From the NCBI RefSeq assembly GCF_947179165.1, contig NC_077239.1, forward strand, positions 16,110,001 to 16,174,000: a DNA stretch of 64,000 nt. The letters are read 5' to 3'. Source of the stretch: Solanum dulcamara (taxonomy: Eukaryota > Streptophyta > Magnoliopsida > Solanales > Solanaceae). Every line of letters begins with the position of its first letter. Positions within the stretch are counted from its first letter, which is position 1. A program made the position numbers and the translations under genes. The notes below the pieces were generated by a model that saw nothing but the letters and a program-made list of their open reading frames with translations, had not been told where the DNA came from and searched no databases. Shown here piece by piece: positions 31,036 through 42,152 of the stretch.

Positions 31036-32077
31036 TTTTGATAATGGGAAGGAGGTAAGACCGGTATTGCACTTTATTAAAGAAATTTATTTTTGAAGGG
31101 AAACATACACACAAACACATATATATATTAAAATGGGGCTTATACGATTAATTTTCTTGTTTGGTTAATCGAGTAAATTCTTGAAATAAGCATGAATTGT
31201 CTAGAATTGATTATATTTAGTAACATTGCTTTATATCGCACTCTTGGTTATTATTGATAAATCTGAGGTACAATTTTGGGCAGCCCGTTCACTTAGGTCT
31301 AGGCTATTTTTTTACTGTATTACTTATCAATAGGTCCGAGCTATCATTCCGAGTGGCCCGTGGACACTTACCTAGGTTATACATTTACTATTTCTGAGTC
31401 CAAGGTTTCATTTTGGGTGGCTCGAAAACTCTTCCAATTTTACTTATATGCATTTGGCCACAGATTTGCATGATCTTATTTGTTTATGTAATCATACTTT
31501 TTCATTTATTGGGTCCTCTATTCGTGATATTTGTGTGGGTTATTTCTATTCTAGCTAATGATTATTGGTTACTGAGCTGTTAGTTAGTAGGTATATTACT
31601 AACGTATATATATATAATCTTTCTGAGCTTGGTCGGCCTATGATGCCTACTAGGTACTCCGTATTTTGGTACTCATCCTGCACTTCTACATCTTTTCCTG
31701 ATACAGCTCCAAGTACGAGCCACCCTTCGTGGGCATTGGATCTCCCGCAAGTGTCCCAGAATTGGGTCATGGTGACCTCCCGGCGTACAAAGACTTGCGG
31801 CTTTCCTTCTTCTATACAGGTGATACCATGTCCACGGATTGGTCTTTGTAAGTTTTTCCTTTGACCACTTACGGACCTCCTTTGTATATTTTCTATTGTA
31901 TTCCACATTACGATATGGCCCGCTTCTTGTATTTACTAATCTTGTCTTCCTCCTTTTATTATTATTACTATTGTATTATCATGTTGTTTTCCGCAAGAAT
32001 TCTATATGTTGTGGTTTTAGGCTTGCCTAAAGGGGGGTGTAGTAGGCGCCATCATGGCCTGGCTGCGGATCGTGACA
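31036..32077 (+). mobile_element. LTR-X, copy 1, part after the nested solo LTR
   Basis: Resumes the LTR-X sequence interrupted at 28319 (ATAATGGGAAGGAGGTAAGA, as at 35915 and 41044) and runs to ...GATCGTGACA at 32077, the LTR 3' terminus. Short ORFs here match on opposite strands and are chance. Confidence 0.82.
31261..31450 (+). repeat. Three-unit tandem repeat in LTR-X
   Basis: About 65-70-base units with the core GAG-N-CATTYYGGGYGGCYCGT, followed by ACTTACCTAGG and TTTACT. The same three units occur in the other LTR-X copies at about 36120-36290 and 41270-41450. Confidence 0.7.
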
Positions 32078-34050
32078 ATCATCTTTCCAAAAAACCAAAA
32101 ATCAAGTCTCTGATCTACCCTGCAGATCATAGAACATTCTATGTTGCGTAGGAGCTCCTCATACAGTGACTTGACACTTTGTCAAATTTCCATTTCTTGA
32201 GGGCCTTACTACGATTCGTAGTTACGGCTCGTCATCACTTCTACGACCCGACAAGTGGGCTCGTCTGCCAACTCTGACATGACGTAGTTCTAGACTAAAT
32301 CCGATCAAATCCATTCAACACTATTGTAGGAGACATTAAAATCTTTTAAGAGTCAAATTCTTCTTACAGAAATTTGTAAAATGAAAATAGTATATTGTAT
32401 CAATTTCATATTAGGAGTTTAAGAACCACATTTTTGAATGTCATTCCTAGAGAAGAAATATACCAAGTTGCTAATATTAGGACATGTTTTCAAAAAAGAA
32501 ATATCGAGGGTAAACTTAGAAATTTGTCCTCTATGAAGGGTCAAAAGGTGATAGTCAATTTTAATACATCTAATTTTAGGGGATAATATGTCATTTGTTA
32601 TTTTCCAAAGTATTTGACAAAGTTTCATAGGTGAAAGACTACCCTAGTTATATCTCTATTTCTTTGATAAGATTTTTTTCCTCACAACATGTACAATATG
32701 GAAATTTTGTATGATCCAAAATGCTAACAGAGTGTTCATCATAAAGCGTAGAGAATTGAATGTAAAAACATGATCTCACCACATCCATAAGAATTTTTCC
32801 TAATTTATGAATAAACACTAATCAAGAAAGATTGGTTTTGATCTATATAAACTGTATTAACAAATAGCCTTAAAAAATCATAAAGTCAATCCCAAAATGG
32901 GATATCCTAAAAGGATGAAAAAAATCATTATTTACATACTTAAACCCTTAACAGGTTTGAGTTTAAGGGGAAATCAAAATGACAAGACCAACAACAAATA
33001 AGAGAAACAACATATTGTTTTTTTATTTGATAGAACAATAAAAGGAATTATCATAAAATATTATTTTAAAGAAAAAATATTTGATTTTTTAATACAAAAT
33101 CATCAAATCTTAGAAAAGGACTTGGCAAATTAAAGATCAGAAAAAACAAAGCAAGAACATTAATAATTAAGTCATTGAACCTACAAAATCAGTCAATCAT
33201 GAAAGAAACGTCATATCTGAACACAAATTAAATTAAAAATAAAAAATATTTTTTTCCTTTTGAAATGATGGAAGAATAAGAAAAAGAAGTGTTGTAGAAC
33301 TTCACCAACATTTTAAAACAATCAAATCTACAAAAATAAATGTTACAAATTCAAGAATTGGGAAAAAGAACAAAATTAATAATTCAAAATCATTGGACCT
33401 ACAAAACCAAATCAATGTATATCAATAATTAATAGAAATCAAGAAAAAGAACATTAAAGACTTTTGAGAAACGAATCAAGAAAAAGAACAATAAAGACTT
33501 TTGAGTTCCAAAAATATCTAAAGAATTATTTTACTAGAAAACAACAAAAGGAAAGAGGCAAAAAACAATTGTGAATACAACCAATGAGAAAAAGTATTGA
33601 AATTGAATAAACAAAGAAGGGACAAATAGAAAGTGAAGAATAGGTGATGAACTTATAGTGCACAGAGAAGATATTAAGATGGTAATTCTTGAGAAGATTT
33701 CTCCTATCCCAACTAATATTTTTGTGTCAGAGAGAAAAGTGTATAGCATTAAATATATTTCTTATAGGTACATTGTAGTTGGTTTTGCAAAAATATGAAG
33801 TAGGTGTTTGGATATGAATAAGTAAAAATTAAAATAACCTTTCATGTTTCAATTTAGGTTGTTGCGAGGCATATATTATGTGGTTAACTTATTTATGTAA
33901 TGATCTCTTGAATACATATACAAAAGATTTTTCAAAATTTGTCTAAGAAGGGTTTGTTTAGGTGCTCAATCGAGATAAGTTATGATTTGAATATCTAAAT
34001 AAAATTTACTGGCAAGTTTGAAGAGTGGTCAAAGTATTCCGTCTAATAAT
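32078..34050. other. Unidentified AT-rich segment, duplication copy 1
   Basis: Shared with 42153-44446 plus 46912-47041; about 95% identical over a 200-base stretch compared by eye. The first 200 bases hold CGTAG/CTACGA-rich imperfect repeats resembling an inverted LTR array. The remainder is AT-rich with A-runs and no domain. A minus frame at 33534-33749 shares its first 26 codons with 44055-44276 but is then frameshifted, so I do not call it a gene. Lacks 419 bases present in copy 2 (42364-42783). Confidence 0.6.
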
Positions 34051-34267
34051 GTCACGACCTTGATTCTCCTGGAGGTGCATCCATACTAACCCTCCGATGG
34101 GAAAACTAACTACAACCCAACATTTAACCAATTCATGAAAGAAATCCTCAAATAGAACACCAGAAAATCAATTTAAAATAAATTAAAGACTGATGTCCCC
34201 ATAAACTCAATCAAGTTTAATAAAACACTGCAAAATAAACTACCAATAACCTAAAAGTCATTGTACT
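34051..34267 (-). mobile_element. LTR terminal fragment (minus)
   Basis: Starts TGTCACGACC, the reverse complement of the GGTCGTGACA terminus typical of these LTRs, and continues about 217 bases before another LTR starts. The copy at 47042-47267 is the same. Confidence 0.45.
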
Positions 34268-34602
34268 TGTAACAACTCAATAGGTCATTTCCAATATTTT
34301 CCAATATTTGTAGTATTTAGAGCTTTCCTATAGCGACTTCAAGTCATTTGTGACTTGTTGGGACTGACAGTTCGGTTGTTAGGTCGTTCATTTGAGTTTC
34401 ATGCGAGTTTTTCTTTTTTTAAAACTTATTAAGTAATAGTGTTGATTTTAGTCGATATCTGGAGTTTCAGGTGTGGGATGAGATTTTTGCCGGTTTCATC
34501 ATCATCGTAAGGGTCCTTTTAGTCTAGTAGGAGTAGGACGGTCAGTTTGGATTTCGAGGTGTTCATTTTGAGTTTGGGCCTTTAGGTATTTTAGCTAACA
34601 CA
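34268..34602 (+). mobile_element. 5' fragment of a TGTAATGACC-type LTR, copy 1
   Basis: Begins TGTAACAACTCAATAGG and matches the first 330 bases of 47268-50450 (for example GACTTCAAGTCATTTGTGAC), then stops at TTTTAGCTAA and passes into inverted LTR sequence. This is the right end of duplication copy 1. Confidence 0.75.
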
Positions 34603-35850
34603 AACCAAGACACTTAGCATACATAGTATAACATTCAAAGCATAAAATAGAAGATTTATTGATATGTGGAAATAGTCTCAACATAGAAATCTCAAGTTAA
34701 GATAAATTGTCGATAAAAGTCAAAATAGACCAAACATACTCATAAGTCTAGACATGCTCTACTACTATGGATGGGGCGTAGAACAAGTTCCTAACTCACT
34801 GAAACACAATAAAAGTAATAGTCTAAAAGCATGAAGAAAAGTCATAGTGGTTACGCGCTCGAAATATGAGGATTCACCAATCAAACATAAGTAGAATAGT
34901 CGTCAACTATCCATATGGATGAGTGGGAGCAATATGACCTATATCATGAGATAATATAGGCAAAAATATGCGTTAGTACATGAAATGTACTAAGTATGTC
35001 AGAAATATGCATGAAAATGAATAACCGGACATAACTAACATGAACATGTGATGCATGACCAAATAACTCAAAAGCATGAAGTGAAACATGAAAATACTTG
35101 AAAACATTTTGATAGGTTCAATGCATCATAAAACATCAATAAAGAGCTTATAAGAATAACGTAATACTTGGTGGGATATTAACCTTGACCGACATTTAAG
35201 ACCATATGAGCTATAACATGGAATATGATGTAAATGCCACATCGAGAAGAGAGAGGCTACTTTCCAAGGTACACTATGTATCATAAACATAACAGGTGTT
35301 ATATGTTGATCCACTAGCTAGGCCAATTAAGGGGTTGCTACTAAAGACTCCCTTACCAAGTCTTCACCACAAAGTCTTCTTAGTTATATGTTAATCCGAA
35401 TGGAATAAGTAAATCATTAATAGTTGGAAAGGCAAATATGCATCATTCCACATTCTTAAAATACATCTTAAGAATATAGCTCCTTAAATAAGAATTTCAC
35501 AACTTTGTTCATATAGACACTTACCTTTCTAAGAATCTAAATCATGATTTCTTCATATTGTGATGAAATCTTTCACAATTCATTCATTCATACTTAAAAA
35601 CATACTTGAAACATAATTCATTCCTTTCACGAAACATTCTTAAATCATTCATAAAGTTCATAATCATAAATTCATAGTTCATAGTGGAAATCATAACATT
35701 ATGCATAGGTCCATGTGAAATAAATGTAAAATATGTAGTAATGTAAAATCAGACATGATCAAGTGAAACAACATCAATTTAGTCAATATAGAAAGGACCC
35801 ATGAAGAATTAACTTGAAACCCTTAGAATTGGGTGAAATTGAATTAGGTG
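34603..35850 (-). mobile_element. Second copy of the minus-strand LTR seen at 7429-9727
   Basis: Closely matches 7478-8775 over its whole length, including shared short words such as TATAACATGGAATATGATG. Both ends are truncated: left at the AGCTAACACAAACC junction, right at AGGTGAATTGA followed by LTR-X. No genes. Confidence 0.82.
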
Positions 35851-36440
35851 AATTGACTTACCTATGTTAGTGGCTTGGTCGGCCTAACTTTTGGTAATGG
35901 GAATGAGGTAAGACCGGTATTGCATTTTATTGAAGGAACATATTTTTAAAGGGACTTATATGTTAATTTGGTTAAAATGGGACTTGTACTGTTAATTTGG
36001 CAAAAATGGGACTTGTTCAATTAATTCAGGAAAATTCTTGAAATAAGCATCAACTTGTGTGGCATTAAGCATATTTAGTAACATGACTATATATGGAATT
36101 ATTTGTTACTATTGATAAGCCTGAGGTACCATTTTGGGTGGACCATTGACTTAGGTAAGGCTACATTTTACCCTATGACTTATCGATACATCCGAGCTAT
36201 CACTTTAGGTGGCCCGTAGACACTTACCTGGGTTACACATTTATTGTTGATGAGTTTGATGTTTCATTCTGGGTGGCTCCTCCGAGTTTTAATTTTCAGC
36301 ATCTAGCCACTTTATTGCATGATCTTATGTGTTTATATTATTGTACTCTTCTTTGTACTTGAGAACTTTATTCGTGATATTTGTGTGGGTTATATATATT
36401 CTAGCTTAATTACGAGTATTGGTTACCGTGTTGTTAGTTT

Positions 36441-36607
36441 GTTTTACTAAACAGACCTAACCTAAGAAGCTTATCCCTTGTGGCGGTAATAGGTTGAGCC
36501 ACACACCCACAAGTCTTAATATAAATAAAATATAAAAGTACAAAGAGGGGGACATAAATCATACCTCCGATCAGATAGTGTTCATAAGTTAGCTAACCTA
36601 CTAAGGT
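36441..36607. other. Private insertion of about 167 bp in LTR-X
   Basis: Absent from both other LTR-X copies (31555-31590, 41575-41600), which read through GAGCTGTTAGTTAGTA. The insert contains ACAGACCTAACC near its left end and GCTAACCTACTAAGG near its right end, but no clear terminal inverted repeats or target duplication. Origin unknown. Confidence 0.5.
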
Positions 36608-36647
36608 AAGTTGAGCTGTTAGTTAGTAATTGTTATACTATTTTATT

Positions 36648-36650
<3 letters not shown>

Positions 36651-36684
<34 letters not shown>
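36651..36684. repeat. (TA)n microsatellite
   Basis: A perfect TA run within LTR-X; only a short AT-rich tract at the same place in the other copies. Confidence 0.95.
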
Positions 36685-36687
<3 letters not shown>

Positions 36688-37228
36688 CTTTCTAAGCTCG
36701 GTCAGCCTATGATGCCTACTGGTTATCCCGTGTTTTGGTAATCATGTTGAAGTTCTGCATTTTTTCCTGATGCAGCTCCCGGTATGAGCCACATTTCGTT
36801 AGCATTGGATCTCCTGCAGCTGTCCTAGACTTGGATCATGGTGAGCCCCCAGCGTTCAGAGACTTGTTGCTTTCTTTCTTTTGTTCTGACTTATAGATTT
36901 TGTATTTTTGACGAGTCAGATCTCTTATTTATATAGCTTATAGTACTTAGAAGATCTTGCACAAGTGACACAAGGTCCAAGGATAAGTCTGTTTTAGTTT
37001 GTCCTTTTGGTCATTTTTGGGCCTCTTTTGTATATTTTGTATCGTATTACAGATTTATGATACGGAACACTTCTTGTATTTATTATTCCCATCTACCACC
37101 TTTTATTATTATTATTATTATAATATTATCATGTTGTCTTCTGCAAGAATTCTATCTGTTAGGGTTTTAGGCTTGCCTACAGTGGGGGTGTAGCAACCAT
37201 TGTCATGGCCCAATTGCTAGTCATGACA

Positions 37229-37436
37229 GAGTTGTATGAGAACAATAGGTTTACCTATTTCATCAATACAGGAGAAAGTGTCTAGTAGTTTCTTGTGGAT
37301 TGGTACAATTAAGTCTATATCCTATCTATGGGAGGCTAGAGGGCATTCTTAGGAAAACTTTTATTGTTTTGTTCTTTATCATGCGGTCTTAACTTTTGCA
37401 ACATCGGAGTGTTTTCTTGTTTCATTCCTTTGTAGA
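37229..37436 (+). mobile_element. Leader of element X, PBS lost
   Basis: GAGTTGTATGAGAACAATAG onward matches the leader at about 50485-50611 behind the LTR with a visible PBS. The PBS itself is missing here, so a small deletion removed it. Confidence 0.6.
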
Positions 37437-39004
37437 TTACTAGGATCAGTCATCTACGGGAGGTCATGATCCTCTTGCACCAATAGGTGGGGTCCTTACT
37501 AGGGTCAAGGCCGAGTTTGACCTAGAGGTCGAGGCAGAGAGTAAGCCATATCACCAGGTAGAGATTAGGATCGAGAACCGTTGCTAGAGCCTGAGATGAG
37601 GTTGAGTATATTCAGCATTAGCTGGACGATATGGGTACAACCCAGCATCCTATGGGGTCCTATATGTGTTCCTAGAGTTGGAGACTTTGTTAAGCTAATC
37701 TTGTAGGAGTCCCATTGTTCTAGATATTCTATCCATCTTGGTGCAGCAAAGATATACCATGATCTGAGGCAGCACTACTGGTGGTATGGGATAAAGTGAG
37801 ACATTTCAACCTTTGTGTCTAGGTTCTTGAACTGTCAGAAGGTGAACTACAAGCAAAAGAGGCCAGGTAGTTTGACCCAGCACCTACCCATTCCTGAGTG
37901 AACATAAGAGCAGAAAGTTATAAACTTTCTGGTAGGCATGCACGTACTCTTTAGAGGTTTGATGCTATTTAGGTTATCCTAGATCGATTTACCAAGTCCA
38001 CTCACTTTCTTCCAATTCAAACTGCATATAGTTGAGACAGGTTAGCCTAGATCTATATTTGAGAGATTGTTCGTTTGCATGGGGTGCCAATGTATATTAT
38101 TTCAGATCATGGTACTCAGTTCACCTCTTATTTTGGAGGTCTATTTAGAGGAAGTTGGGTACTAGCATTGAGCTCATCACAACATTCAACCCACAGACAC
38201 ACGTTCATTCGGAGAAGACTATTCAAGTCCTAAAGGACATGTAAAAGGCATGTGTTATTGATTTTGGAGGTTTATGGGACAAATTCATGGCTTTGGTAGA
38301 GTTTTCATATAATAATAGCTACCATTTTAGCGTTTAGATGGCCCTATTCGAGGTGTTATATGGTAGGAGTTGTTGTTGTACTATGGGTTAGTTTGATGCT
38401 TTTGAAGTTAGGCCATGAAGCACCAACCTGTTGCGAGAGTTTTTGGATAGTGTTTGTGTGATTCAGGAGAGACTTCGTTATTCCCAGAGTAGTCAAAAGG
38501 GTTATGCTGACCGGATGTTGTGGCCTTCAGAGTTCATGGTTGTTGATTGAGTGTTGCCCATGAAGGGCATGTTGAGATTCTGGAGGAGGGGCAAGCTTTG
38601 CCCCAAGTTCATCGGTTCTTTTGAGATCTTGACATAGGTATTTGAGGTGGCCTATAAGATAGTCTTGCCTCTATCTCTTTTGAGTGTTCACCCTGTTTTC
38701 CATGTTTTTATTTTGAGATGATATGTTCTAGATGAGTCACATATGATTCAATGGGATTCGGTTTAGTTGGATTAGTCCTTGGATTTCGAGGAGGAGACAA
38801 TGGCTATTTTGGACACCTGGGTTTGGAAGTTGAGGACTAAGGAGATTTCATCAGTGAAGGCTCAGTAGAGGCATTATCCAATCGAGGAGGCGACTTGGGA
38901 GACTGAGCTTGATATGCAAACCCAATATCCTCACATTTTTCAAGCCTTCGGGTACTTTCCTTGCTTTTACTTTTGAAGATGAAAGTCTTTTTAGTAATGG
39001 ATAT
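37437..39004 (+). pseudogene. Tekay integrase and chromodomain remnant, duplication copy 2
   Basis: Same integrase as 26034-27321, with YHDLRQHY near 37757, the degenerate LNCQ region near 37827, DRLTKSTHF-like sequence near 37983 and ISDHGTQFTSYFGG near 38098. It continues to the C-terminal chromodomain (HYPIEEATWETELDMQTQYP near 38870-38930), which assigns it to chromoviruses of the Tekay/Del group. Gag, protease, RT and RNase H are absent between the leader and integrase. Stops and frameshifts throughout. The 3' LTR begins at 39005. Confidence 0.85.
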
Positions 39005-39744
39005 TGTAATGACCCTCATACTCAATTTTGTATATTTGCATGCTTTTACTATTTTACCTCTCCCCGTAGCTTCTTTGTAGAATTTATGAGGTTTTTTTAT
39101 CGGTGGCATGCTTTCCGAGGAGGTCGGGTGAGTTTTGAGTGAGTTTGGCCATTTTTGAGGTCAAAGGAATGAATGAGCTGACTTTACTCAACATTCAGAG
39201 ATACTAATGTCAAATGAAGATTTTGTTAATTCCATCAAATCTGGAAGGGCCAGTTTGGCCTAGTGTGATGATCGATTCATGATTCGAGGCTATCAATTTT
39301 AGTTTGTGTACTTAGGCATTTTAGTTTTGAAAGTCTTGCAAAAGTTTTACTTTAGTTAACATTCTTGGTAAACATGCTCGAATTGAATTTCTGACAGTGC
39401 GGTTAGCTCTAAAATGCCAAGTTTGGTCTAGAACGACCTTTGGTTCAATTACCGGGGCTTTGTATGAATTTATGACTTTTGTTATGTTGTTTGTGAATTC
39501 TTTGTAAGTGTTTTTATGTTGTTTGTGAATTCTTTGTAAGTGTTGACTTTGGAAAATATTTTGACAAGATGACCTCAGATGGTCATTTCACCGATTCCAT
39601 TGAGTCCGGAATGTCATTTCCAATAGAGTAGCAGTGTTTGCTTGTGTCGATGGGGTTCTAAATGAGTTTCGAGCCTCCAATGGGTAATATTTTCATTCAT
39701 TGGAGTTGATGATGTTCAGCTGTTGGTGTAGTTGATATTTTTTA

Positions 39745-40005
39745 TCTCTGATCACGAGCCCTTAGTCGTGTTCGCGGAGATCTTTCCATGTTGTGCATTG
39801 CATTCGCGAGAGGACCTCCACGCTCGCGGAGGCCAATTTGCTAGAGCTCTGCGATCGCGCGAGGAATTTTGCGTTTGCAGAGGCTACTAGTCTAGTGCTC
39901 CATGTTCGTGGACTAGCCTCCACATTCATGAAGGGTCAATTGACTTAGCTCCACGTTCATGCAGCTAGTTTCCGTGTTCACGAAAGCCAAATGTCCTGAC
40001 ACTTT
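39745..40005 (+). repeat. GC-rich degenerate repeat array in LTR-X
   Basis: Repeated CGTTCGCGGAG / CACGCTCGCGGAGGCC / GATCGCGCGAGG words with decay toward AT in the last units (ACGTTCATGCAG, GTGTTCACGAAAG). Unit about 30-40 bases, hairpin-prone. It occupies the same relative part of the LTR as the GGCGCG array does in LTR-A. Confidence 0.7.
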
Positions 40006-40540
40006 AGTCTTTTAAAAGACTATTTCCAGCATGCAAGTTCCCATTTCAAACTTAGTAAACCTTAAATTTTGAGAGTAATTCATGTAAAATTTGGTTATTA
40101 TCTTTGGAGGGTATTGGAAATTCACGTGGGCAAGTTCTAGGATCGTTCAATCTTTCATTTCTCTTGATAATTTATGTTAATTTCTCCAGAATTTTGGTTT
40201 TTGATCATTTTTGTTCTTATAGTGATGTGACTATTTTAGGTTGAGTTTTGCTCGGATTGTGCTCTTTTTTGGAACATGAATCTCTTGAGCTCATTGGGAC
40301 CTTGTGATAGAGTTGTTCTTCGATTTCATGCGCAGGTCCCAAGGTTTAATTTTAGCCCATTTGAATTTTGAATTTGTAAATTATAATATGGATATCAATT
40401 GTTTTATTTTTATTTTTTCTCTACTAAATTGATAGCGTGACACTGTTCGAAGGCTCTACATAAAGTTAAAGCTTTGTGATAGAGGTTGGGGTGAGGTTTT
40501 GACGTTAAGATATCTCCTTTAGATTTGGTTCGAATAGTTT

Positions 40541-40546
40541 ATATAT

Positions 40547-40581
<35 letters not shown>

Positions 40582-40608
40582 CATACATATATATATACAT
40601 ACATATAT
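40541..40608. repeat. (CA)n/(TA)n compound microsatellite
   Basis: A TA start, then a run of about 10 CA units, then TA and CATA units. Copy 1 has a TA/CATA-only version at 27839-27881. Confidence 0.95.
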
Positions 40609-42152
40609 GAGTAGTTGGAGCATTTGGAAGGATTATAAGTAATGATTTTAGGATTCCATGATTTTTAGTATTCAAATGGCCATTTCCTGGAATTTTTCTA
40701 GTATTTAGCCGTTTAGCCTTAGTTTAGGTTGACTTTTTGGTTTTCTTGTTGATTTAGCTCCTTAGTATACTTTTAGGTGGTATGAAACTTAGTCCTTGTG
40801 CATGTTGAACTTTTGAGTTGTTTGGTTTCCTTGGTGTGATTATCTTTGGTTTTATCGTTGTATATTATACTTGTTGGGCCAGAGGCCTTGAGCTTTGACA
40901 GACTGGAGTCCCAAGTTTGTACCACTACTTTGTGAATTGTGTTTGTCTACTTTTAGTGAGATGCTTATGTGGTGTGGATTGTGGATTTCGTGATGAATTA
41001 CATTCATGTGATTTACCTATGTTAGCGGCATGGGCCTATTTTTTGGTAAATGGAAGGAGGTAAGACTAGTATTGCACTTTATTGAAGGAAGTCTTTTTTA
41101 AAGGGAACCATACACATAATCACACATGCACACACAAATATATACATATACTAAAATAGGGCTTATACGGTTAATTCGAGTAAATTCTTGAAATAAGCAT
41201 GAACTGTCTAGAATTGATTATATTTAGTAACATTGCTTTATATCGCACTCTTGGTTATTATTGCCAAGTCTGAGGTACAATTTCGGGCAGCCCGTTGATT
41301 TAGGTCTAGGCTACTTTTTTATCGTATTACTTATTAATAAGTCTGAGCTATCATTCCGAGCGGCTCGTGGACACTTACCCAGGTTATACATTTACTATTT
41401 CTGAGTCCAAGGTTTCATTTTGGGTGGCTCGAGAACTCTTTCAATTTTACTTTTAAGCATTTGGCCACTTATTTGCGTGATCTTATTTGTTTATGTAATC
41501 ATACTCTTTTGTGTATTGGGTGCTCTATTCATGATAATTGTGTGGGTTATCTCTGTTCTGGCTAATGATTATTGGTTTCTGAGCTTTTAGTTAGTAATTG
41601 TATTACTATCATATATATATAATCTTTCTGAGCTTGGTCGGCCTATGATGCTTACAAGGTACCCCGTATTTTGGTACTCATGCTGCACTTCTGCATCTTT
41701 TCCTGATACAGCTCCTAGTTCGAGCCACCCTTCGTGAGCATTATATCTCCCGCAGGTGTTCCAGACTTGAATTGTGGTGACCTCCTGGCGTACAAAGACT
41801 TGCGGCTTTCCTTATTTTGTCTTGACTTGTATATTTTATATTTTTGACTAGTCAAATCTCTTAGAGCTTCCAGTACTTAGTAGCTTCTGTACAGGTGACA
41901 CCAGGTCCACAAATTGGTCTTTGTAAGTTTGTCCTTTTGGCCACTTGCGGACCTCCTTTGTACATTTTGTATTGTATTTCACATTATGATAAGGCCCGCT
42001 TCTTGTATTTACTATTCTTGTCTTCCTCCTTTTATTATTATGACTATTGTAATAGCATGTTGTCTTCTGCAAGAATTCTATCTGTTGGGGTTTTAGGCTT
42101 GCCTACAGGGGGTGTAGTAGGCACCATCATGGCCCGACTGCGGATCGTCACA

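Larger units (their letters stand above)
35851..37228 (+). mobile_element. LTR-X 5' LTR, 3' part only
   Basis: Matches 41012-42152, ending ...GTCATGACA at 37228, and is followed by leader-like sequence, so it is the 5' LTR of the element at 35851-42152. Its first part is replaced by the inverted LTR at 34603-35850. It carries the three-unit repeat at about 36120-36290, a private insertion at 36441-36607 and a TA run at 36651-36684. Confidence 0.8.
39005..42152 (+). mobile_element. LTR-X, complete 3' LTR (about 3.15 kb)
   Basis: Starts TGTAATGACCCTCATAC right after the chromodomain and ends ...CGGATCGTCACA. It is the only complete LTR-X in the window and serves as reference for 9728-10245, 27322-32077 and 35851-37228. 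Contains a GC-rich hairpin array (39745-40005), a CA/TA microsatellite (40541-40608) and the three-unit repeat (41270-41450). No genes; the small ORFs at 41848-42239 lie on both strands and are chance. Confidence 0.88.

Noticed and set aside
33534..33749. Possible membrane protein gene (hydrophobic minus ORF)
   Set aside because: The paralogue at 44055-44276 is frameshifted after 26 codons and composition is that of AT-rich non-coding DNA.
38837..39142. Overlapping plus and minus ORFs at the element X chromodomain/LTR border
   Set aside because: They read the chromodomain remnant in wrong frames or strand; the genuine frame is plus and broken.
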